From the NCBI GenBank assembly GCA_021613535.1, contig CP075494.1, forward strand, positions 6,882,001-6,946,000: a stretch of 64,000 nt of DNA, in the 5' to 3' direction. The position numbers were made by a program, and so were the translations under genes. Of this stretch, positions 11,083 to 27,558 are shown in pieces; position 1 is the stretch's first letter, and every line of letters starts with the position of its first letter. The notes under the pieces are model-generated. The model ran no database searches, was not told the origin of the DNA, and saw only the letters and a list, made by a program, of their open reading frames with translations. Source of the DNA: Adineta vaga (lineage: Eukaryota; Rotifera).

Positions 11083-14000
11083 ATGGATCAGTACATTGGA
11101 TCTCATAAATTAGCACCATATACATATCTACATCCAGGCCCAAGTGGTCCATTCCTCGAATTAAAAAATGAACCAATGAAACCTCCATCACCAAGTACTT
11201 CTGCATTATTACAACATAATCCAAGTTTAATCGACCTTTGTACAATTAATTTATATGAACGATTTTCTGAAAATAACTCAACACCAAATACTTCACCTTA
11301 TAAATCCTATAGAAGTCCGTCAAATCTTTATTTTTGTATTCCATCGATGACACAAACGGATTATTCATCTGATACGAATGATTCAAATACAAAATCGAAT
11401 GTTATACCTGATACGACAGCGTCACCTATCAGTTCAGCTGGTGATTGTAGTCCGAATGTTTCTTCTTGTACATCAACACCTTATTCAAGTCCAAAAGTAC
11501 GACATGCTTTTCAACAAAATTCACCACTTGATCTATGTGCTATAAAAGATTTACCATTGCCAATAATAAATCAACAACGTCTTAGTATAGAAAATAAATT
11601 CAATGATGAATTACCGAGTAAAAAAAGAAATTTGATTTTAAAATTCAACTTTTTTCTTTCATTAGTTATAGATTCTATGATTAAAACTGAACAAACATCA
11701 ATAGAAACTATCACAAAACATTCTCATACATCGCCTATTCTTCACCGTTTGCTAACATCACCAACAAAGATAAATGAATCACCTGCTGTACAAAATACTA
11801 CTGAACCAATTGAGAATGATAATAATAATAATAAGAGTCCACAATATCGGCCAAGATATTCACCATTTTATACAGGAGAAGAACAACTCAAGCCATCATT
11901 TCCATCGATAGATAATTTGCATAAGTATGCATATATTTAAACTATTTCTCAAACATTCTTTCATATTTTTGAATTTGTTTTAACAGAGATTGTCAATCAT
12001 TTCATAAATCATGTCGTTCACCTATCTTTGCTCGACGTTTACCTAATCAAAATCAGATCAAATGTGAAAATGATACCGATATTCATCACTTTGAATATAA
12101 TTCATCAAATAAATCAACGGCTTTACATTCATTAGATACTAATGGAGTTCCAAAGATTGATGACATGCATACAAATAACACATCATCTTCTTCAAGTTAT
12201 AATAATAAACGACCTTTAGAAACATCAACATTGCCAGAACAAGTTTTCATCAAACGTCGACAATCAAAAACAGTACCAAGTAAAATCATTTGATTGTTTT
12301 TTTTTCTATTTTATCTACGAAAGATATTCTTGTGATTTGTTAGCTATCAGTGTTCAACAAAATTATTGCATATCATATCCAAATACAGTTCCTCGATGTG
12401 TTGATTGTCAAACAGCAAATCCAAGTGATTTATCTTTACATCTTGCTGGTTGTCGATTTCAACATTGTCGAACGTAAGTAGTAACAAACTCTTTTCTATT
12501 TAATAAAGGTAACGTTTGAATTTAGATTAAAATATTTTGGTGAAAACATCTATGAATTTGATGGATTTACCACATCAAGTAATGCAAAACCACAAGATAT
12601 TGAATCTCTATGTACATCTAATTCGAGTAAGTGAAATTGATTATCTCAACTTTTTAATATTTTCTTTTATCATAGGTGGTCAACCAGTTTTGAATATTTC
12701 TGATGCTAATTATATCTTTACACGAATTGCGAAAGTTTTTTGTTTAATGTTTCATCATGAACAAAATGAACGAACAACACATAATGAAAGTAAATCGAAA
12801 TTCTTTTCTTTTTGAACTTGTCAAATGTTTATACGTTTTCTATTCATTCAAGAAAATATCATTTGGAAAAAATATATGGCAGGTTGGAGAGAAGTATGTG
12901 ATGATTGTTCAACAACACTATTTAATTATCATTATATGTGTAAACAATGTGGTTATATGGTATGCATTGAATGTTATAATCAATTTTCACAATTAACAAA
13001 CGAAAGACGAAAAAGTAAGGACAATTATCAATTGATTTATTGAAGAATATGTCTTTTCTTTAGAATTAAAACTTATTTGTACACATGATGAATCGTTTTC
13101 TCTATCAGAATTTATTCCATGGGAGGGTAAGTGAATCTAGAATTGATTTTATTGAATGAAAATATTTGACAATGCATTGTGTTTATAGTTATGGTTAAAT
13201 TACGCCATAATGTTATCGATTATCTAAGTCAATTAAAGCTTGATTATTCAATAAAATTGTACAATTCATCAAAAGCAGAAAATCTTTCAACTTTTATTAA
13301 AAGTTTAAAAATGAAACGATCACATGATGCTCGTGATGTTCAAAAGAAATGGTCATCTTTAGATTGTAATAATGATCCACAGATAGAATTTTATTGTAAT
13401 GATCGTCTACCTGTTTTTAATGAATGGATTAGTGAGAATGCAAAACAAGTAATTTTGAATGTCAATTAAAAATCTTCTTTTATTAATCTTTTCTTTTTTA
13501 GTTTTTTCGAAAAGTTTGGTCAACTAGTTGTCCTGTACTTGTCAAACAAGTACATAAAAATTTATCGGAAAAATTGTGGCAACCAGAAGCTTTTAAAGAA
13601 CATATGATTGATCATCGTGAAACACCAGCTTTATGGGATTGTGAAACATTAACACCAATTTTAACTAATGAAATAATATTGTCAAGATTTTGGGATGGAT
13701 TTGAACGTTTAAATAGTAAGTGAAATGCGAAAATTTTCATGGAAATTATTATTGATATTTTTGAATATATTAGTTCGATTACGAGATGATGAACATAATG
13801 GACGACCGAGAATATTAAAATTGAAAGATTGGCCAACAAAGAAAGATTTTGCTTCAGTTTTTCCGAACCTTCTTCATGATCTAATGACTCATATTCCATT
13901 CAGTAAGTAGAAATAGTTGTATTCGAAAAGATAATCAAACAAATTTATTCTAGGTGATTATACAAAACGATCATATGTTTATGATGGAGTTACATATTAT

Positions 14001-15220
14001 GGTGGAGCAATGAATATTGTCGAACGATTGCCATCATGTTTACTTAAACCTGATCTTGGACCAAAATTGTATATTGCTTACAGTAAGTTTTCCTATAGTT
14101 CATTGTAATGCTAAAATCAGTTTCAAGACTTACACGATGTATTACTTGCGTGTCTATAGTAAAAATTTGACTTCCGGTTTAGTTAATGGAAATAATTGCT
14201 AACGGATGTGTCATAAAATAACATTTTCTATATTTAGTTATTTCTTAACTTGACAATAGTTATATTACATAAATCTCTTGCTATTTTTCATTAGGTCAAC
14301 TTACAAGTCTAGCAACAAAGAAAGCGGGAACCACCAATCTTCATATAGATGTGTCAGATGCTGTTAATGTTCTTGTTTACGTTGGTATTGGTGGTCATGG
14401 AGATGATGGAGTAAATAAAGAAGAAGAAATTTCACGTAAATTGATCATTAGATAAAAAGAAGTCCATTGTTCACTTTTACTTTTGTTCTTTTTTTTATAG
14501 AAGTAGAAGCTGAAATATTAGATTCAAATATTGATGAAGCACAATTACAACGACTAAGAAATGGCGAACGACCAGGTGCTCTTTGGCATCTATTTCGTTC
14601 TGATGATGCAAAGAAGATTCGAGAATATATTGGACGAGTATGTAATTTCTTCGAAGATTAAATTCGTAATATTGAAATTATCTCTTCTATTTTTAGACGC
14701 ATCGTAAAGCACATGGTTCTGATTCTATACATGATCAAACAGCATATTTAGAAAAAGAAGATTTAGAAAAATTACGAGAATGGAGTAAAGTTGAATCTTA
14801 TCCAATTCTGCAATTTCTTGGCGATGCTGTTTTCATTCCAAGTGGTGCACCTCATCAAGTAGGTCAAATTTTTTCAGAATCAGTACAATCTTTTACAACA
14901 AAAATCAAATGTCTTTCATTCTAGGTGAAAAATTTACATTCTTGTATTAAAATAGCTGAAGATTTTGTATCACCTGAAAATCTTGATCGTTGTTTAATTA
15001 CCACAAATGAATTTCGAACCTTATCCAAAACACATACTAATCATGCTGATATATTACAAGTAAATATTTCTTCATATTTAATGTCTCTAGATTAAAATTG
15101 TTTTATTTTTAGGCTAAAAATATTCTTCACTATACTACACGTGATGCATTAAATTCATTGATCGAACCAACAAAAGTAGAACTATCACCAGAGTCTTCCT
15201 CTTCGCCTGTAAATAATTAA
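11083..15220 (+). CDS. KDM3: Lysine-specific demethylase 3 (JmjC, JMJD1-type)
   Basis: Sixteen exons, 1039 aa, all in phase: 11083-11924, 11987-12279, 12344-12473, 12526-12626, 12676-12789, 12853-13014, 13064-13126, 13189-13448, 13502-13715, 13774-13902, 13954-14082, 14295-14435, 14501-14637, 14697-14858, 14925-15059, 15113-15220. The first ~400 residues are Ser/Pro/Asn-rich. A Cys/His-rich zinc region follows ([12 protein letters not shown], then [18 protein letters not shown] and CIECY), as in KDM3A/B. The JmjC part has FWDGFERL, the Fe(II) ligands in [11 protein letters not shown] (His ~829, Asp ~831) and [14 protein letters not shown] (His ~964), and ends [15 protein letters not shown]3 enzymes remove H3K9me1/2 using 2-oxoglutarate in the nucleus. 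All metal ligands are present, so it should be active. An acceptor AG sits directly before the ATG. Confidence 0.95.
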
Positions 15221-16083
15221 CAAGATTGTCTCTTTCTTTTTCTCTGATAGATAATGGATAATAAGTATTCATTCTCCTTCCATTTTTATTTATTGCATTT
15301 ATGTGTTTGTGAGGAGAAGAAGAAGAAGAAGAAGAGGAATTACTATAAAGATAGATCAGAAAACGAGTCATGTTCGTTTCTTTCTCAATATTTGTGTGTA
15401 TATGTGTGTTTGTCGATCTCACATCTTTTCTTTCCTTTTTGTCACTTTTCTTCTTTGTTGTTTTTTTTCAAGGCGCCTTCGTTTTCCTTTTTTGACATTT
15501 CATTTTTTCTTTTTCTGGTGCTAGCCTAAACTTCATGCATGGACCTTTCTCTTGTATTTTGTTGTTAGCTTTTGTCGTTGTTGTGGTTCTTGTTCATTTT
15601 GTCTTTAATGTTCATGTATGTTTAAACAACAGATAACAATAGGTACGTTTTTCGCCTGTTTGTATAGCATATTATCTAAACATTTCATTGTCTATTTACG
15701 AAAAAAGATCTTCTTTTCAAATTTTCATTGAACCGATCCAATGGATGAGATTATTAGAATTGATAGTTCATTAATCAACTAGAGAATAAGACAATCTCTG
15801 TACGAACAATACATGTATTGATTAAAGGCCGATAGTGTTTATGAACAGAGTTATTGACTATTACATAGGTACATATCAGCTGATAGACATTGATACATAT
15901 CAATAGTATCTCGAGACAACCCTGAGATATATTTATCAATGATATAAGTCAAAGACGTACAGCCTTTTACATGCCGGATTTTAATATATTAATTAGATTA
16001 AAATAAGAAACTTTATTTGTCTCGTTTATCAGTAATAGCTTACATTAAAAAAAAATATCGTTTATTCTTCTTTATCACATATG
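15221..16083. other. KDM3 3' region and intergenic
   Basis: T- and AAG-rich low-complexity sequence after the KDM3 stop, then unremarkable AT-rich DNA. No gene supported. At 16061-16066 the minus strand reads AATAAA, about 18 nt past the stop of the small minus-strand gene that follows. Confidence 0.45.
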
Positions 16084-16275
16084 TTAATATCGCCTTCGAT
16101 GACGGCGATGATGAGAGGATTGATGACCGTACATATTTCTTTTTGGAACCGATGCTACCGGTCCTACTGGACCTACAGGTGCATATCCGAATTCAACATT
16201 ATAAGCTTGATGAATTAATGGATTGTTGCCCGGTGAATTCTGTTGATTGTGTGATGAACTGAAGAGAGAACCCAT
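16084..16275 (-). CDS. Small basic protein with N-myristoylation-type start
   Basis: 63 codons from a genuine ATG at 16275: MGSLFSSSHNQQNSPG, a GYAPVGPVGPVASVPKR middle, and a very basic end (HHRRHRRRY). Gly2 followed by Ser-Leu-Phe-Ser fits an N-myristoylation site. A minus-strand AATAAA at 16066-16061 follows the stop at a sensible distance, which supports a real transcript. No family recognised. It could also be the 3' exon of a longer gene, or a chance frame; the internal PVGPVGP repeat and the polyadenylation signal argue mildly for a real protein. Confidence 0.42.
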   Translation of the reverse strand: MGSLFSSSHNQQNSPGNNPLIHQAYNVEFGYAPVGPVGPVASVPKRNMYGHQSSHHRRHRRRY

Positions 16276-16578
16276 TATTTCGACGATCAGAACCTTGAGT
16301 TGACTAGAAGTATAGTATAAAAATAATTATTTCTAATACACATTCAAGGCGAATTATACATACTGATTGCTACGATGCAAGTCAAAAACATATTGAGAAA
16401 AAAAATAACCTTTCTCCTATCTATATATCGATCAGGAAACTGATGAAAAATAGAGGAACTTGTTGTCGTAGAATAAATTAATGATATGGTTCGATGCTTT
16501 TTCGATAGATGTCTATGGTTCACAATGAATAATTATTGAATTTCACTGGTTCGTTTGCCTGTCAATATCAATGGACAA
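16276..16578. other. Divergent intergenic stretch
   Basis: About 300 nt between the small minus-strand gene and the next plus-strand gene. AT-rich; no feature seen. Presumably carries both promoters. Confidence 0.4.
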
Positions 16579-17478
16579 ATGAATTTTTATCGGGTAATTT
16601 TTGTTCTATCAATCAAATTATTAACGCACCAAAATGTTTCCAGTATTTGTATAAATGAAAATTTTTTACAGATGAATTATCAAAATCATCATTTAAAACG
16701 ACTACAACATCCAACTAATCCACACAGTCATTATTGTTGGCCTGCTTCTGATGTTGGAACAATAGAAGAGACGATTCAAAATTTCTCTCAATCAGTACTG
16801 ATTTTCTATATAGTATTTTTTCTCATGATAAATAATGAAATCTTATCTTTTAGTTCAATAGACCAGTTCTGCTTCATGCACGACGTGGTGGTGGTGGTGG
16901 TGGTAGAATAATAATCAACCGTTCTTGGAATCCATCGACATTCTTACGAAAACGAACGATTCATTATGATTTAGCCGAAAGTTTTATGGATCATTCAACA
17001 AATCCTTTATCATCAGAATTATACAAATCTCATTTCAAACATTCAACAAAACCATGGCCTAATGGACGTTTTGTTAATTATAAAGAAAAACTCGATCTAT
17101 ACAATGGAAATCTTATTCATGCTCCATGTATAAAAACGTTTCCTGTTGTATCAAAGCAAAAAAAACTACTAGAAACAATAGAAAAAGAACAAAATTCGAT
17201 GTCTCTATTGTCAACAATAGATTTACTCGATCCCGTCGTTCATGAGCAACGAAAAAAACTCTCTGACGAACAAAAAAGTTTATATGACGATTTTTACCGA
17301 AGTGGAAAATCATCTGAAGTAAATGAACAGTTATTCTAAAGTTTTCTTGATCTTTAACTTTTATTTTCTATAGGTTACGACAACGAGTCAGATAAAAAAA
17401 ATCAATTCTATCCATCATACAAAAATCTCATCTGTTTCAATGGGAACAGTGAATGAAAACGAAGCAGATGATCAATAA
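16579..17478 (+). CDS. Uncharacterised protein of about 230-235 aa
   Basis: Clear exons 16672-16794, 16854-17318 and 17374-17478 give 230 aa from MNYQNHHLKRLQ. An ATG at 16579 (MNFYR) followed by donor gtaatt at 16594 could be a 15-nt first exon in the same phase; an in-frame stop lies just upstream of it. The product contains SHYCWPASDVG, a Gly-run (GGGGGG after HARR), a conserved-looking block NRSWNPSTFLRKRTIHYDLAESF, PWPNGRFVNYKEKLDLYNG, and a Lys/Glu-rich helix near KKLLETIEKEQNS. I do not recognise the family. The style (WP.G.., tryptophans, basic) recalls ciliary or microtubule-inner proteins, but that is only an impression. Confidence 0.7.
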
Positions 17479-22449
<4,971 letters not shown>

Positions 22450-23028
22450 TTATCTAAGCATATATAGAACAATAGAGAAATATATATGCACGTACACACA
22501 CACACATCTTATTCAATCTTCATGTTTGTTTTCTTTTAATTTATTGTTCTTTCTATAGCGTTATACTCTCGCAGTGATCTTTTGCTTTTCGTTTTCTAAA
22601 ATAAAAGAACACGGCGATGTCTTTGTAAATAATTTCCATTCTTTAAGAAAAAACCATGTTCTTCCGTATCGAAAAAAAACAATGCGTGTGCGCGCGCGTC
22701 TGTGTGTGTGTATATTTATAATCTAGCATTATGAAAAACGAAACTTGAAATATTAAGGATGGATAAGGAACTTTTTGTGTGTGCGTTTTTATTATTTCAT
22801 CATCTTCTTCTTCTTCTTCTTCTTTTTTTCTTTCTCTTTCTTTCTCTTTCACTCATATGTTTGTATAGTTTTGTATGACGCTTTCGAAATGTGTGTGTGT
22901 ATTAAAAAAAGAGAAGAATTTGAATACAAGCAAAACGAACAACAATAATAATAAATATTTGACTAAAAGCTATAAAAATCATTTTTGTTTCTCATTTTCT
23001 ATTATTAAAGATGTTTTGAAAGTAAAAG
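22450..23028. other. Intergenic with simple repeats
   Basis: Short CA/GT tracts (about 22494-22506 and 22684-22712) and a CTT-rich run near 22801-22830. No gene supported. Contains the DYRK1 3' end and PDZD8 5' region. Confidence 0.5.
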
Positions 23029-26000
23029 ATGTTTTTATTGATTGTACTACTCAGCTATGTCCTTGGGTGTGCGACAACAATTGCTATCTTGATATATTTG
23101 TATATACGTTATGGACTCGGTCCACGAGAAACAATTCCAGAACAGAATCAATATCAAACATTTCAGCCCATACCGGAAGTAAGTTTACATTTCTTGATTC
23201 CTATCCATATGTATTTTTTTCTTAGAATTTTCAATCGAAAAATCCGACTATTGATACAGTGAATTATATATTTCAATTTCTTTTCCAAGAAATGAAAGAT
23301 ACTTCCAAAATTAGACGTTATATTATTAAAAAATTGAATGTTGAATTTAATGAATTAAAAAATACTCGAATAGGAAAATTTTTTCTTCGAGATATTGTCG
23401 TAAGTTTTTAAATCAATAAATTCTCTTCAATTCATCTCTATTATCCATAGATACAAAGTTTTTCTTTGGGAAGAGAATGTCCTATATTAACTGATATCCA
23501 ATATCAACGACACGAACGAGATGAACGAAATTTAATCAAAGTATTTCATCAATGATATTGTTCAATTATAAATTTGTTTTCTTTTAGGAATTTCAAGCGA
23601 AATTTCATGCGGATTATCAAGATGGATTTTCTATAACACTTGATATTACACTTGCATTCAATCAAAAATGTCAATTATGTATTAATGTTAAACGTATTCA
23701 AGGATATTTACGTTTAGAACTTCGTCGTGAACCATTTTCTCATTGGTTATTAGTCTTTCAAGGTGAACCATTGATCGATTTAGATATCAAATCTTATTTA
23801 TCCAATCGTGAAGCTGCTCAATTATCACAAATTATCAAACAACAAATATGTCGTGCTATACGACGTAAACAAATCTGGCCAAATTATAAAATTCGTTATC
23901 AACCATTTTTTCCCACATCAAAACGCTCGTCACCCGACGAATGTTTAGCAGTTATTGATCCTTCTCTTATACCTGGTAAATTTTATATAACAATTAAATC
24001 TTGTGATCGTCTTTCAATTCCATATGAAATCTCCGATATAGAAAATGGTTCATCATTATTTATTTTTCTAACAATTAATATTAATAAACATATGTGCGAA
24101 GATTATTTATGTATCAATCGTGATCAATGGAAAAAATATCAAATTGAATTTCGTCCACACATTAATCAAATTCGTGTTAAAGAAGTTTTATATATGGATC
24201 GTATTGAATTATTAATTGAAGAATTGAAACTAATTCCAAATGAAATAGAAAATCGAATGATATTCGAAGAAGCATTCGATGATAGAAATGTTTTTTTACT
24301 TCAAATTCAAGGTGAAAATGTCCATAGATTAAAACAAGTAAATCGTTTATTAAAATATAAATCAATTGATAGTCTTGATCAAAAAATACAAATTGTAGTT
24401 GGTATACCAGTGTTACATAGTGTTCGAATACCACGTGCAGTGAAAACAATACCTATAGTAGAGAATTTTTCGATCGTTTTCTAAGTTAGAATTTGATTAT
24501 ATGTAGGATGAAGAGCTAACAGATACATTGCGACGGCGACTTTCAGGTTTAATTTCAAGTTTTTGATAATGTTTTGAAAAATATACCGTTTATTCTATTT
24601 TAGTGAGAAGTGATTCAACGATTAATTCGGACAATAGAAATCAAGTACGAACATCCAGTACAACGCGAGCAGTCAAACAGGTAAGTTAGAAAAATTTTAT
24701 TCTTAAATATTTATTTGAACTTTATAGAGAAATTCTTCAATGGATATGATCAATTTAATCATGGTGAATATCGATTTCCTCGAAACATTTCAAGCACGAC
24801 CGACTCTTACCCAAAAGCCTGGAACGGTATGTTTTTATTTTTCTATAAAACATCTCTAATCTCATCTGATTAATATAGTATGTGGAATTTAATCATGAAT
24901 TCAATTTTCAAGTTGGATCCGATGAACAATTTCTTAATATTTGTTTATGGTGTAAACCACCACTGGAGAGTGATGTACCCAATATTGATAGAAAATATAT
25001 ACTACTTGGCTATGTAAGTTATTCATTCAGTTTTTGTTGTAAAAAGCCTAATCGAAAAACAAATGGTCGTTTAAAAGAACATTAACAGTCTATGATATGA
25101 AAATGTACTCAAAGATGAGTAATTCGCAAAATTATAGGAGTTTCTTACCTATGTGATTAAACTAACGAAATTAAAGTTAAATAAAAACATACATAAAATG
25201 AATATTATAATTTCGATGAAAGGAACAAGCTTGAATCTAATTTTTCTTCACTATTTTTATGTAGACTACAATCGCTCTTTCTGAGGTTGTTCTTAACGCT
25301 CATATGAGTTTTAAACGTGAAACTCAAATGACACTCAATTTTCGTTCTGCTAATTCATCCAAATCGAATATGTAAGAACCATTTTGAATATCAATTCATA
25401 TTGAACGACACTAGTTTTCTTCATTCAGAGATGCATATCGAAAAGATCCAGCATGGTATGTTTCTTATTCTCATTCATTCATTCATATATCGAACACATA
25501 TTCTCTTCTAGTAAAAAACTAGCAGAATTGACTACACATAAAAATTTTGATGATCAAATGGCTCATGGTTTCGTTACTCTGGAAATCAGACATGAACCTG
25601 AAATAGAAAACATTCCAAATCATGAACTAAAACGAGAAGATCCAATTACTATTGAAACAATTACAGTCCATAACGAACAATTACTATCAGCTCCTCAAGC
25701 GATTTCAAAGTAATCTTATTTTGACAGGAAAAGTTAGAATTGAAATTTATTGCATTTTAGATTATCTGATCATATTTTTGAAGATCAAAATTTTAGTATT
25801 GGTACCAATTGTTGTTTTTGTCATAATAAAATTTGGATGAAAGTCGGCCGACAATGTCGAAACTGTTTGGCAACGGTACATCGAAAATGTGAAGACAAGT
25901 TTAGTATAATCAATTTTTGTACACACGAACATCCACGGTCAAGATTGGCCACTATTGAGAATGATTTGACTCCAAGTAAGGATGAAACAAAAGCACGACG

Positions 26001-26936
26001 ATCATTTCGTGCATTTGCAAACAAAACTACGTATCCTACGATCGGTGCAATATCGTTAGAATCACCAAGAACTGAACAATTAGAAACTTTTCACACAGAC
26101 AAACGACTTATTAGTACTAATCAAACGTCTTCAAAATTAGTTAGTGTTGCCGCATCAGCTTATAATAAATTAATAGAATTTCGAGCCAAACGTTCAGATG
26201 TTCGTAAACCACGCTCATCATCAGGTCAGAATAGTTCTATGTTCTTCATCTTCTAATAAGACATGTTTTAAATTTCTTCATAGTTAGCGAAAATATTTCC
26301 GAAGATGATCTTCAAATGATATTTTCGGTATGTTCGAACCATATTTAACGGAATGAGACCTTCAAACGTTTGTGTTTTTAGAAATGTTTAACTGACGAGA
26401 ATATCGATACAAAAAGTTTAGAAGATTTATTTCGCGAACAAGCTGTTGATCATGCCGAATTGTATGCAAAAGCAAATGCATATGGAGTGGAGTTATTCCA
26501 AGATTTAGATGTTGACGAACGGAAACTAAAACTCGAAAATGATGCTAGTTTTTATTGTATAAAATATTATTTCAGATGATTAATTTTTTATATTTTAGAT
26601 TAGTCGAGTTCAACAAGAAATTAATCTTCAAGATCTAATTCGTGATGAATTGATTATTGAAATGAATAATAATCTAACTGATGAAAATTTCAAAAGAAAA
26701 ATTCAAGCGAAAATTACGAATGTCGATGAAAAAGTTCAAGCACTAGGTATGTAATGAAAAGCTCTTCAACTAAAAAAAGTAAATGAACTTTCATTTCTTT
26801 TCAGCTGCATTAACAATTCTCTATTGTTCTGGTCCGTATTTTTTCACAGATTAATACTTTCAAAAACAAATCGTTCATTTTAGGTCTCAAACATTGTTAT
26901 CATCAACTAGATGCTAGAAATGATAGTTCTAATTAA
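23029..26936 (+). CDS. PDZD8: PDZD8-like ER lipid-transfer tether (SMP, C2-like, C1)
   Basis: About 952 aa from exons 23029-23178, 23226-23399, 23451-23540, 23588-24457, 24507-24546, 24604-24680, 24728-24826, 24879-25013, 25265-25371, 25429-25455, 25512-25709, 25761-26224, 26284-26327, 26382-26547, 26609-26746, 26805-26831, 26884-26936. It starts with a membrane anchor (MFLLIVLLSYVLGC...IYLYIRYGLG), then an SMP/TULIP lipid-binding region (NPTIDTVNYIFQFLFQEM... to about residue 250), a divergent PDZ-like stretch, a C2-like block (FNFQVGSDEQFLNICLW, LSEVVLNAHMSF), and a C1 zinc finger (residues ~659-709, CCFCHNKIWMKVGRQCRNC...VHRKC). A charged helical tail follows. PDZD8 links ER to mitochondria and late endosomes. 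The junction 26547/26609 is the least certain: a weak donor, and an acceptor slightly downstream of the obvious one to keep the frame. Confidence 0.88.
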
Positions 26937-27017
26937 TCTCCCTGTGAACCAACTAACTCTATCGTATATGCAATATGCTCAATCTACTTGTGATATGTAT
27001 ATTTTTTAATGATTAAT

Positions 27018-27023
27018 AATAAA
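27018..27023 (+). terminator. Polyadenylation signal AATAAA after PDZD8
   Basis: AATAAA 82 nt past the PDZD8 stop and about 85 nt before the acceptor at the NAA38 start, a spacing like that between genes in trans-spliced operons. Confidence 0.5.
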
Positions 27024-27097
27024 TTTAAGTCTTTCTTTTGTTTTGATTAATATTTTCATATATAGTAATGAAAATAATAATTTACTATGTGATTTTG

Positions 27098-27109
27098 ACC
27101 TTTTTCTAG
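27098..27109 (+). promoter_or_regulatory. Pyrimidine tract and splice acceptor abutting the NAA38 start codon
   Basis: acctttttctag runs straight into the ATG at 27110. Candidate trans-splice acceptor, 85 nt after the PDZD8 AATAAA. Confidence 0.5.
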
Positions 27110-27457
27110 ATGACTGAAGTAACTGATGGTCAAAGTGACCAAGCTCAACAAAAGATTAAGCAATGGCTTAATAAGCCAATGCGTGTTTCAATTGTTGATG
27201 GACGTGTACTTGTTGGTGTTTTACTTTGTACTGATCGTGATCAAAATCTTATCTTAGGAAATTGTAATGAATATATTGGTTCACCAAGTGAACAAGAAGA
27301 ATTTCGTGTACTTGGCCTTGCTTTAATACCTGGTCAACATATAAAATCGATATATATTGACGAAGGTTCATCACCCACACAATCTTCAAATCCGTCTCAT
27401 ACATCAATTACAACAACGAATGATCATATTTTAGATGATGATAAAAGTGATGGTTAA
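27110..27457 (+). CDS. NAA38: N-alpha-acetyltransferase 38, NatC auxiliary subunit (LSMD1)
   Basis: Single exon, 115 aa. Sm-like fold: LNKPMRVSIVDGRVLVGVLLCTDRDQNLILGN (Sm1) and RVLGLALIPGQHIKSIYI (Sm2). The TDRD-N-ILG and VLGLA.IPG.HI.SI signatures are those of NAA38/LSMD1 rather than spliceosomal Sm proteins. In NatC it works with NAA30 and NAA35 to acetylate N-terminal Met-hydrophobic proteins at the ribosome. A pyrimidine tract and tag (27107-27109) directly abut the ATG, so the start is either trans-spliced or preceded by an unseen non-coding exon. The Ser/Thr/Asp-rich tail is longer than in vertebrates. It sits 173 nt after PDZD8 and 101 nt before the next gene, same strand. Confidence 0.93.
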   Translation: MTEVTDGQSDQAQQKIKQWLNKPMRVSIVDGRVLVGVLLCTDRDQNLILGNCNEYIGSPSEQEEFRVLGLALIPGQHIKSIYIDEGSSPTQSSNPSHTSITTTNDHILDDDKSDG

Positions 27458-27540
27458 TTTTGTCTTTTGTTTTGTTTTTCGAAATAGTTAATGGACTTTT
27501 TTGTATTTATGTGATTAGTTCTTTTTCTTTTTCTCTTTTT

Positions 27541-27558
27541 CTTCTTCTTCTTCTTCAG
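27541..27558 (+). promoter_or_regulatory. Pyrimidine tract and splice acceptor abutting a start codon
   Basis: CTT repeat ending in cag at 27556-27558, directly followed by the ATG of the C9orf85-like gene. No donor for a cis intron is needed for coding, and only 101 nt separate it from the NAA38 stop. Best read as a trans-splice acceptor. Confidence 0.5.

Noticed and set aside
15135-15529. Overlapping frames on both strands after KDM3.
   Set aside because: Derived from AAG/TTC low-complexity sequence; no protein features.
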